Below, one piece after another: positions 13,684 to 19,475 of a stretch of DNA of 28,109 nucleotides. The notes beneath the pieces were generated by a model, which was given only the letters and a program-made list of their open reading frames with translations, made no database searches and was not told where the DNA came from. This DNA comes from a virus, in the IMG/VR virus record IMGVR_UViG_3300005882_000015, positions 1 to 28,109 of that record, one strand, 5' to 3'. Position 1 is the stretch's first letter. Every line of letters begins with the position of its first letter. Made by a program: the position numbers and the translations under genes.

Positions 13684-13848
13684 ATGGCCACCACAACCCC
13701 GGGCGGCGCCGTCCGCCCCGTTACCCGACACGAGCGACGTGAACAGCTCGACCGCGCTGCGGCCCGCGCGTATCGGCGCCGCATCGATATCGATCAGCGG
13801 CTACGCGATATGGCGCTGGCCCGCGAACTGAAAGAGACCTGGCAATGA
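13684..13848 (+). CDS. Arginine-rich 54-residue protein, candidate N-like antiterminator
   Basis: The ATG has GGAGG 6 bases upstream, and the stop overlaps the next start (ATGA). The sequence TRHERREQLDRAAARAYRRR is an arginine-rich helix resembling the RNA-binding motifs of phage N proteins (TRRRERRAEKQ in lambda, TRRHERRRKLA in P22). The rest (IDIDQRLRDMALARELKETW) is helical. At 54 residues it is about half the length of lambda N. Its place shortly after the boxA/hairpin leader and after the first terminator fits or slightly strains that role. It may instead be a DNA-binding or structural peptide. Confidence 0.6.
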   Translation: MATTTPGGAVRPVTRHERREQLDRAAARAYRRRIDIDQRLRDMALARELKETWQ

Positions 13849-14006
13849 ACCCAGCCGCCGCTATCGCCAACGCCCTGGCCCACTACATCGACCCGGCCCT
13901 GGCCGGAGCCATCGGCTCCATCGCCCTGTTCGTCGGCATGTTCGCCATCGCCGGGGCCGGGGCAGCCGTCTTTACCTACTTCCGAGGCAATGAGGTGCAG
14001 TCATGA
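13845..14006 (+). CDS. Single-span membrane protein, 53 residues
   Basis: The start overlaps the previous stop (ATGA), and the stop overlaps the next start in the same way. Residues about 17-45 (LAGAIGSIALFVGMFAIAGAGAAVF) form one membrane helix, followed by a short charged tail (FRGNEVQS). It is the first of three tiny membrane proteins in this cluster. No family is recognised. Confidence 0.62.
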   Translation: MNPAAAIANALAHYIDPALAGAIGSIALFVGMFAIAGAGAAVFTYFRGNEVQS

Positions 14007-14221
14007 GACGACGCAGCCCGGTTCGCGTTGAGCTGGACGCCCAGCGGCGCGCAAGAGGTGTGGTGGTCACCGGGCCACAGCACCCCATCATCGCCAGCCG
14101 CCCCTTCGATCCCAAGAAGGTGCGCAGCGCACAGGACAAGGCCAACGCCCGCCGGTGGGCTGACTTCCATAGTCGCTACGCCGGGCAGTCCGCGCCGCTG
14201 CTGCAACTGTGGGAGGCGTAA
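14003..14221 (+). CDS. Basic hypothetical protein, 72 residues
   Basis: Coupled to its neighbours by ATGA and TAATG overlaps. The N-terminus is arginine-rich (MRRRSPVRVELDAQRRARG), then a beta-like stretch (VVVTGPQHPIIASRPFDPKKV) and a helical end with RRWADFHSRYAG. It could bind nucleic acid through its basic head. No family is recognised. Confidence 0.6.
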   Translation: MRRRSPVRVELDAQRRARGVVVTGPQHPIIASRPFDPKKVRSAQDKANARRWADFHSRYAGQSAPLLQLWEA

Positions 14222-14310
14222 TGGTCGAGCTGATCGCCAACCACGGGCTGAGCATCGCCATGGCGCTGATCGTGACCGCTGTGGTGCTCGCCTTCATGAC
14301 GAGGAAGTAG
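14221..14310 (+). CDS. Tiny membrane peptide, 29 residues
   Basis: The start codon shares a base with the preceding stop. The peptide is MVELIANHGLSIAMALIV followed by TAVVLAFMTRK: one membrane helix with a basic C-terminal tip. The coupling at both ends and the position in a tight run of genes are the reasons for calling it. It is too short for family assignment. Confidence 0.5.
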   Translation: MVELIANHGLSIAMALIVTAVVLAFMTRK

Positions 14311-14312
14311 CC

Positions 14313-14429
14313 ATGGATGACATCTGGATTGTTCAGGCCGCTCAGGACATGAGCACGCCCCAAGCCATCGTGGTGGCAGGCCTGGTTATCGCCTTCGCCA
14401 TCTGGACCAGTTCTAACTGGAGGCAGTGA
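14313..14429 (+). CDS. Tiny membrane peptide, 38 residues
   Basis: It begins 2 bases after the previous stop and ends with a TGATG overlap with the next gene. A polar head (MDDIWIVQAAQDMSTPQ) is followed by AIVVAGLVIAFAIWTSS, one membrane helix. It pairs naturally with the preceding peptide; together they resemble the small early membrane proteins that phages use for exclusion or host inhibition, but this is inference. Confidence 0.5.
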   Translation: MDDIWIVQAAQDMSTPQAIVVAGLVIAFAIWTSSNWRQ

Positions 14430-14707
14430 TGATGAAAACCCGTATCGCTGGCATCCCCTGCCTGGTGGATGTCACCAGCTACACCCCGGCCGACCCGGGC
14501 AGCTTCTTCGAGCCGCCCAGCGGTCCGGAGAACGAGTACGAGGTCTACGATCGCCGCGGCTACAAGGCGGGCTGGCTGCTGTCCAAGCTCACCGACGCCG
14601 ACGACGACGCCATCCTGGAGCAGTACGAAGCCAGCCTACGCGAAAGCCGAGACCAGGCACGCATCGATGCCTACATCGACAGCCTGGAAGCCCGCGCCTG
14701 GGCATGA
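14429..14707 (+). CDS. Hypothetical phage protein, 92 residues
   Basis: The start at 14429 overlaps the upstream stop (TGATG) and has GGAGG 6 bases before it; the ATG at 14432 is an alternative. The N-terminus (RIAGIPCLVDVTSYTPADPGSF) and middle (NEYEVYDRRGYKAGWL) look like a small beta-barrel-like domain, followed by an acidic helix. Proteins with this pattern are frequent beside phage exonuclease genes, but their role is unknown to me. Confidence 0.7.
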   Translation: MMKTRIAGIPCLVDVTSYTPADPGSFFEPPSGPENEYEVYDRRGYKAGWLLSKLTDADDDAILEQYEASLRESRDQARIDAYIDSLEARAWA

Positions 14708-14741
14708 AAAAGCCCCACCCCAGTAGGCGCTGGAGTGAGGC
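14707..14741 (-). terminator. Leftward intrinsic terminator antisense to the early operon
   Basis: On the minus strand a 12-pair hairpin (two G-U pairs; arms complement to 14730-14741 and 14712-14723) is followed by TTTTT. On the plus strand the same stem has two C-A mismatches and no T-run, so the signal favours leftward transcription. It lies between the 92-residue gene and the exonuclease gene. It would stop antisense RNA coming from the right. Confidence 0.55.
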
Positions 14742-14793
14742 CCGTTGCAGTGACCGACAACCGATATCGATTCACCCGAACGAGGATAGCACC

Positions 14794-15885
14794 ATGAGCA
14801 TGACCATTGAACAAGCAAAGCACGAGCTGATCACCAACCATCGCGTCGCCACCCTGGATATGCCCGAGGAGGTCTGGCTGTCGCTGCGCGGGCTGGGCAT
14901 CGGGGCCAGCGAGGCCGCGGCAGCCGTCGGGGCCAGCGAGCACCGCACGCCGTTCGAGATCGCCGAGCGCAAGCTGGGGCTGGCCGCCGACGACGCCGAC
15001 GCCAACTACCGCCGCCGTCAGAAGATGGCCATGGGCCACGTCATGGAGCCGGTGACCGCGTCACGCTTCGCCGAGTTCACCGGGCTCAATGTCCAGAACT
15101 TCAACTGCATGCTGGCCCACCCCGAGCACCCCTTCATGCTGGCCAACATCGACCGCCGCATTGTCGGCGTCACCGATGCCCAGTCGGCCTGGCTCGAGCT
15201 GGTCATGGGCCAGACGGTGAAGGGGCCTGGCGTGGCCGAGCTCAAGAACGTCGAGTTCGCCAAGGGCTGGGGCAAGCCGGACAACGTCCACACCACCGGC
15301 GGGCTGTGCACCACCGGCGAGGTGCCGGAGGATTACTTCATTCAGGTACAGCACCAACTGGCCGTCACCGGCTACGAGTGGGGCTTCCTGGTGGTGACCA
15401 TCGCCGGCTGGGAGACCCGCTGGTACCCCATCCTGCGCGATGACGACCTGATCGATGACCTGATCGCCCTGGAAGGCGAGCTGTGGGCCACCATCCAGCG
15501 CGGCGAGCTGCCGGAGATCGATGTCGAGCACCCCAAGGCCGTCGAGCTGCTCAAGCGCCTTTACCCGGGCACCGACGGCAGCATGGTCGACCTGGCCGAG
15601 CTCGAGCACTGTCGCAAGGTCGAGCAGCAGGCCAAGGAGGAGATCAAGGCCCTGGAGACCACCGCCAAGGTGGCACGAGCCCGCATCCTCAAGGCCATGG
15701 GCGACGCCGCGGTGGCCACCTTCGGCGACGACCAGGTGATGCGCCGCAAGGTGGTGAAGCGCAAGGCCTACACCGTCGAGGTCGGCGAGAGCGAGTACGT
15801 CGATATCCGCTACGGGAAGATGAACAAGGCCGAGAAGGACCAGCTGGCTACCCAGAGCGAACACGAGACCGAGGAGGCGGCCTGA
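14794..15885 (+). CDS. YqaJ-family viral exonuclease (lambda Exo-like recombinase)
   Basis: A 363-residue nuclease that should resect double-stranded DNA ends for the RecT annealing protein. The fold signature is RGLGIGASEAAAAVG at 32-46, with E85 (GHVMEP), D120 (MLANIDRRIVG) and E149-x-K151 (VAELKNVEF) as the PD-(D/E)XK active site, then YFIQVQHQLAVTG. The C-terminal 100 residues are a helical extension. The start at 14794 has GAGGA about 8 bases upstream; the longer frame from 14704 runs through the minus-strand terminator and is not used. Confidence 0.93.
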   Translation: MSMTIEQAKHELITNHRVATLDMPEEVWLSLRGLGIGASEAAAAVGASEHRTPFEIAERKLGLAADDADANYRRRQKMAMGHVMEPVTASRFAEFTGLNVQNFNCMLAHPEHPFMLANIDRRIVGVTDAQSAWLELVMGQTVKGPGVAELKNVEFAKGWGKPDNVHTTGGLCTTGEVPEDYFIQVQHQLAVTGYEWGFLVVTIAGWETRWYPILRDDDLIDDLIALEGELWATIQRGELPEIDVEHPKAVELLKRLYPGTDGSMVDLAELEHCRKVEQQAKEEIKALETTAKVARARILKAMGDAAVATFGDDQVMRRKVVKRKAYTVEVGESEYVDIRYGKMNKAEKDQLATQSEHETEEAA

Positions 15886-15886
15886 C

Positions 15887-16180
15887 ATGGGCGAGGTCAC
15901 CGTCATCCCCAAGCGGCGGCCGGCACCTGCCGAGCCGCCTCGCCTGCCGCCCCGCGAGCTTGCGCGGACCTTCATCATCCAGCAGTACAGCGACGGGCAC
16001 TTCGACGTGATCGAAGGCGACCGCCGCGTCGACCGTCTCGCCTGGGACGAGATGCTGGGCCATGTGGCCCAGCTCACACACCGCCAGCTCGGCAGCCCTC
16101 TCTACGCCATGCGCACGCCCGATGAGGAGTTCGAACGCGAAGCCCTCATCCGTGGATACGTCAAAAGGAGCGAATCATGA
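15887..16180 (+). CDS. Hypothetical protein between exonuclease and RecT, 97 residues
   Basis: It starts one base after the exonuclease stop, with GGAGG overlapping the exonuclease end, and overlaps recT by 4 bases. A proline-rich head (KRRPAPAEPPRLPPREL) precedes a compact domain (FDVIEGDRRVDRLAWDEMLGHVAQLTH) and ends RTPDEEFEREALIRGYVKRSES. Its coupling to both recombinases suggests an accessory role in the same complex. No family is recognised. Confidence 0.7.
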   Translation: MGEVTVIPKRRPAPAEPPRLPPRELARTFIIQQYSDGHFDVIEGDRRVDRLAWDEMLGHVAQLTHRQLGSPLYAMRTPDEEFEREALIRGYVKRSES

Positions 16181-17199
16181 CCACCGACACCCAGACCGCC
16201 GAAGCCGTCCAGCAGCAGAGCCTGCAGGAGCCGGAGTTCCACGCCCCGGCCGCGGCCGAATCCTCCAGCGACGTCGAGCTGGCGAGCAACGAGGTGCGCA
16301 ACCAGTTCATGAAGGCCATGACGCCGCGCACCTTCGATGACGTGTGGCGCATGTCCGACATGATCGCTCAGAGCGACCTGGCGCCGAAGGACTACAAGGG
16401 CAAGCCCGGCAACGTGATGATCGCCTGGCAGACGGGCGTCGAGCTGGGTATCACCAGCCCGCTGCAAGCCATCCAGAACATCGCGGTGATCAACGGCCGG
16501 CCCACCATCTGGGGCGACATGATGCTGGCCATCTGCCGCGCGGCACCAGCCTGGTCCGAGGCCGACTTTCAGGAGTGGATCGAGGGCGAAGGCGCCCAGA
16601 TGGTCGCCAACTGCACGGTGCGCCGCCGGCCGAACGGCAACGTCGCCCACTACACCTTCAGCATGGCCGATGCCAAGGACGCCGGGCTGCTGGGCAAGCA
16701 AGGGCCCTGGCAGCAGTACCCCAAGCGCATGCTGCAAATGCGCGCCCGCGGCTTCGCGCTGCGCGACACCTTCACCCCGGAGCTGAAGGGCATCCGCATG
16801 GCCGAGGAGGAGCGCGATATCACCCCCGAGGCCGGGCAGCCCGCCCAGCAGGCGCCCGCCAACGGCGGCCAGCAGCAGCGCGCCGGTACCGCCGGACGGG
16901 TCGGCGACAAGCTGGCCCAGCGCCGCCAGAAGGCCCAGCAGCAACGCCAGGCCCGGGAGGTCTACGAGACCACGGCCGAGCCCAAGGCGGACGACACGCC
17001 GCCGGAGGGCGCCGGCCCCGGCGGCGAGATCACCTGCGCCTACGTCTGCGAGCAGATCAAGAAGGCCACCACCCGGGACGAGATGGCCGAGGCCATCGAC
17101 CTGGCCCGCCACGTGCCGGAATCCGACCACGGCGTGGTTAACGAGGCCTACAAGGCGCGCCTGGCAACGCTCAAGCAGCAGGCCGAAGGCGGCCAGTAA
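16177..17199 (+). CDS. recT: RecT-family single-strand annealing protein
   Basis: A 340-residue annealase. The RecT core runs about 35-215: LAPKDYKGKPGNVMIAWQTGVELGITSPLQAIQNIAVINGRPTIWGDMM, then WPQQYPKRMLQMRARGFALRDTF-like sequence (here GPWQQYPKRMLQMRARGFAL). The C-terminal third (about 216-285) is Gln/Ala/Pro-rich and disordered, ending in a helical domain (ITCAYVCEQIKKATTRDEMAEAI) of the kind that contacts SSB or the partner nuclease. With the exonuclease it forms a two-component recombination system. Confidence 0.95.
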   Translation: MTTDTQTAEAVQQQSLQEPEFHAPAAAESSSDVELASNEVRNQFMKAMTPRTFDDVWRMSDMIAQSDLAPKDYKGKPGNVMIAWQTGVELGITSPLQAIQNIAVINGRPTIWGDMMLAICRAAPAWSEADFQEWIEGEGAQMVANCTVRRRPNGNVAHYTFSMADAKDAGLLGKQGPWQQYPKRMLQMRARGFALRDTFTPELKGIRMAEEERDITPEAGQPAQQAPANGGQQQRAGTAGRVGDKLAQRRQKAQQQRQAREVYETTAEPKADDTPPEGAGPGGEITCAYVCEQIKKATTRDEMAEAIDLARHVPESDHGVVNEAYKARLATLKQQAEGGQ

Positions 17200-17209
17200 C
17201 CCACCACCA

Positions 17210-17230
17210 GGGCGGCCCGCGCGGCCGCCC
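17210..17230 (+). promoter_or_regulatory. Intercistronic hairpin before ssb
   Basis: GGGCGGCC at 17210-17217 pairs perfectly with GGCCGCCC at 17223-17230 around a CGCGC loop. No T-run follows. It lies in the 48-base gap between recT and ssb. Confidence 0.6.
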
Positions 17231-17247
17231 GCCAACAAGGAATCACC

Positions 17248-17802
17248 ATGGCCAGAGGCGTCAACAAGGTCATCCTTATCGGCAACCTGGGGCAGGATCC
17301 GGAGGTGCGCTTCATGCCCTCAGGCAACCCGGTCGCCAACCTGAGGCTGGCCACCACCGACAGTTGGATGGACCGCCAGAGCGGCCAGCGCCAGGAGCGC
17401 ACCGAATGGCATAGCGTCGTGCTGTTCAACAAGACGGCCGAAATCGCCCAGCAGTACCTTCGCAAGGGCTCCAAGGTCTACATCGAGGGCCGCCTACAGA
17501 CCCGCAAGTGGCAAGGGCAGGACGGCCAGGACCGTTACAGCACGGAGATCGTCGCCAACGACATGCAGATGCTCGACTCGCGCGGCGACCAGCAGGGGCA
17601 GTCGGCCGGCGGCTACGGCGGCCAGCCACAAGGCGGCTACGGCCAGGGCGGCCAGCAGCAGCGCCGGCCGCCGCCTCAGAGTCAGCCGCCCGGCTACGGC
17701 GCCCCGCCGCCCAACCAGGCCCCGCAAGGCGGAGGTGGCGGCTTCGACGACTTCAACGGCGAGATCCCGTTCGCCCGGTTCCCGAATATCGCCGGGGGCT
17801 AG
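17248..17802 (+). CDS. ssb: Single-stranded DNA-binding protein
   Basis: A 184-residue SSB. The OB fold spans about 1-110 ([55 protein letters not shown]). The linker is Gly/Gln/Pro-rich. The tail is unusual: acidic residues and IPF appear ([10 protein letters not shown]) but are followed by ARFPNIAGG, so the usual free C-terminal phenylalanine is buried nine residues from the end. That tip normally docks host recombination enzymes. AAGGA precedes the ATG. Confidence 0.96.
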   Translation: MARGVNKVILIGNLGQDPEVRFMPSGNPVANLRLATTDSWMDRQSGQRQERTEWHSVVLFNKTAEIAQQYLRKGSKVYIEGRLQTRKWQGQDGQDRYSTEIVANDMQMLDSRGDQQGQSAGGYGGQPQGGYGQGGQQQRRPPPQSQPPGYGAPPPNQAPQGGGGGFDDFNGEIPFARFPNIAGG

Positions 17803-17832
17803 GGCCCAACTACCCCATTCCAAGGAGGCGAC

Positions 17833-18588
17833 ATGTCCGCCCAGCAAGCTCAGACCCTGGAGCAGCTGCTCCACGACCGCGTTTCCCAGTTCGCCGCCAG
17901 CGAGCGTCCAAAAGAGATCATCGACCAGCACGTCGAGAAGATGTTTGCCAGCGTGATCGACGACGCCTTTCGCAGTTATGGCGACATGGGCAAGGCCGTG
18001 AAAGAGGCCGTCAAGGCGGCCATGCCCGGCAACGTCAGCGATATGGTAGAGCTGACCCGCTACAACAGCCTGATCGCCAACGCGATGAAGGAGAAGTGGG
18101 CGGAGGCCGGCGTCGGAAACGAGATGGTACGCCGTACCCACGAAGCCATCGACGAAGTTATCAAGGACATGCAGATGCCGGAGTTCGTCAGCCTTCGCGA
18201 GCTTCTGGAGGCTTTCGTCGAGGAGCATGCCGAGGAGGCCATGCACGAGGGGTGGGAGGCGCCGCGCATCGAGATCGAGGAATCCGAGCACGTCGACGGG
18301 CATTGGCGCATCTACTTCGACAAGGATCCCGGCGAGTCGCGCTACAGCGCTCGTAGCGTCCACCGACTCGACAACATGCTGGCGATAAGCGCCCGCGATA
18401 ACGAGACCCGGGGCGGACATCACGTTGGCGAGGTCTACGCCGCTCAGGTCGATGGCGACATCATGAGTCGAAAGATGGGCGTGTGGCACCGCGACTGGGA
18501 GAAGCTGATGGTCGCGCTGTACTACGGTGGCGCCAAGCTGGTGATCGACTGCGACGCCGACGACTTCTCCTACCCCGGCTACGACTGA
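17833..18588 (+). CDS. Hypothetical protein, 251 residues
   Basis: A strong AAGGAGG site lies 6 bases before the ATG. The N-terminal 130 residues are helical (ASERPKEIIDQHVEKMFASVIDDAF, then VVRRTHEAIDEVIK-like sequence, here VRRTHEAIDEVIKDM). The C-terminal half looks like mixed alpha/beta (HWRIYFDKDPGESRYSARSVHRLDNM, KLMVALYYGGAKLVIDCDADDFSY). It sits after ssb in the recombination operon. No family is recognised, though its place suggests DNA metabolism. Confidence 0.75.
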   Translation: MSAQQAQTLEQLLHDRVSQFAASERPKEIIDQHVEKMFASVIDDAFRSYGDMGKAVKEAVKAAMPGNVSDMVELTRYNSLIANAMKEKWAEAGVGNEMVRRTHEAIDEVIKDMQMPEFVSLRELLEAFVEEHAEEAMHEGWEAPRIEIEESEHVDGHWRIYFDKDPGESRYSARSVHRLDNMLAISARDNETRGGHHVGEVYAAQVDGDIMSRKMGVWHRDWEKLMVALYYGGAKLVIDCDADDFSYPGYD

Positions 18589-18600
18589 CGCTCAGCCGTT

Positions 18601-18655
18601 CCCCGCACGGGGCTCAACCACAACCCTGCCCCGCCATGATGCGGGGCTTCCTGTT
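18601..18655 (+). promoter_or_regulatory. Two intercistronic hairpins before the zinc-ribbon gene
   Basis: CCCCG 18601-18605 pairs with CGGGG 18608-18612, and GCCCCGC 18628-18634 pairs with GCGGGGC 18641-18647 around a 6-base loop. The second is followed by the T-rich TTCCTGTTT and so has a weak terminator look. Confidence 0.55.
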
Positions 18656-18668
18656 TCTGGAGGACATC

Positions 18669-18959
18669 ATGCAGTGCGATTGCCAAACAAAGGTCGCCGA
18701 GAAGCTGGCCGAGCACGTCAAGGCGAAGCTTCCTGAAGGATTCAAGGACTTCGAAGCCAATCTCAAGGGGTACGGCTTCGCCATGGCCGGCAACCAGCTT
18801 ATGTCGCCGTTCATGATCAGTTACCAGGGCGAGGCCTGGGTTCCGAAGAAGAACGGTGACGGCCTCAAGCGCCAGAAGATCGACACCTTCGTCACCGCCA
18901 ACTTCTGCCCCTTCTGCGGCAAGGCGGCCAAGCCCGACGACGACCAGGAGGCGGCATGA
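18669..18959 (+). CDS. Zinc-ribbon-like phage protein, 96 residues
   Basis: GGAGG lies 5 bases before the ATG at 18669. The protein has an N-terminal C-x-C (MQCDCQTK) and a C-terminal CPFCGKAAKP, which together could form a zinc site joining the two ends. The middle (FEANLKGYGFAMAGNQLMSPFMISYQGEAW) is a beta-rich domain, with a KKNGDGLKRQKID basic turn. It overlaps the next gene by 4 bases. Small proteins of this type are common in phage early operons; function unknown. Confidence 0.72.
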   Translation: MQCDCQTKVAEKLAEHVKAKLPEGFKDFEANLKGYGFAMAGNQLMSPFMISYQGEAWVPKKNGDGLKRQKIDTFVTANFCPFCGKAAKPDDDQEAA

Positions 18960-19135
18960 ACCTGCTGACCAGCATCGCCGCCATGCTCGGTACCAAGGCC
19001 CGGACATGGGCCGGCATCCCGATACCTCGCCACGAGGCGCCGCGCAAGCCCAAGTACGGCAGCGTGAAGGCTCACCAGCGGCACGCCGCCAAGCGCCGCG
19101 CGCGACGACGCGCCAGGCGGCTCAACCACTTCTGA
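18956..19135 (+). CDS. Arginine-rich basic protein, 59 residues
   Basis: The start overlaps the preceding stop (ATGA). The C-terminal third (AHQRHAAKRRARRRARRL) is strongly arginine-rich, the kind of segment seen in RNA-binding phage antiterminators and also in DNA-binding peptides. The N-terminal part (MNLLTSIAAMLGTKARTWAG) is a short amphipathic helix. An intrinsic terminator follows 2 bases after the stop. It is a second candidate for an RNA-binding regulator in this operon. Confidence 0.58.
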   Translation: MNLLTSIAAMLGTKARTWAGIPIPRHEAPRKPKYGSVKAHQRHAAKRRARRRARRLNHF

Positions 19136-19137
19136 TA

Positions 19138-19163
19138 GGCCACCCCACCGAGGTGGCCTTTTT
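19138..19163 (+). terminator. Intrinsic terminator within the recombination operon
   Basis: GGCCACC 19138-19144 pairs with GGTGGCC 19152-19158 around a 7-base loop, followed by TTTTT. It is nearly the same as the terminator at 13641, including the CATGC after the T-run. Further same-strand genes follow at once. Confidence 0.75.
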
Positions 19164-19182
19164 CATGCTCGAGGAGACCGAC

Positions 19183-19275
19183 ATGCACGACATCGACACC
19201 GTTTTCGAGGCCTGGCACCAGGCCGCCCAAGCCAATGCCCTCGCCGCCCAGCAGCTCGAGGCCTGGCTGTTATGA
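19183..19275 (+). CDS. Tiny helical protein, 30 residues
   Basis: GAGGAG lies 6 bases before this ATG; an ATG six codons upstream lies too close to the terminator to have a site of its own. The peptide MHDIDTVFEAWHQAAQANAL ending AAQQLEAWLL is one amphipathic helix. Its stop overlaps the next start (ATGA). The coupling supports translation; no function is known. Confidence 0.45.
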   Translation: MHDIDTVFEAWHQAAQANALAAQQLEAWLL

Positions 19276-19475
19276 CCGGCCAGCCGCACCCCGATTCACC
19301 GAACGCCAAGTGGGCGCGGCACGGCTACCAGGTCGAGCGCATCCCGCGCCGCGGGAGCGGCGGCCATCACCGCATCATCCGCGACCCCGAGGGGCGCGTC
19401 GTGCTTCAGGACGCCGGCCATGCCGGCGAACTGGAGTGGATCAAGGCCAACCTGGAGGACGGCACGCATGATTGA
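19272..19475 (+). CDS. Hypothetical protein, 67 residues
   Basis: Coupled to the preceding tiny gene by ATGA and overlapping the methyltransferase gene by 8 bases. The protein has a basic middle (WARHGYQVERIPRRGSGGHHRIIRD) and an acidic end (GELEWIKANLEDGTHD), with a predicted beta hairpin. It may be a partner or regulator of the methyltransferase, judging only from position. Confidence 0.6.
   Translation: MTGQPHPDSPNAKWARHGYQVERIPRRGSGGHHRIIRDPEGRVVLQDAGHAGELEWIKANLEDGTHD

Noticed and set aside
14704-14793. An N-terminal extension of the exonuclease from 14704
   Set aside because: This stretch is a minus-strand terminator and leader; the ATG at 14794 has its own binding site and matches the family start.
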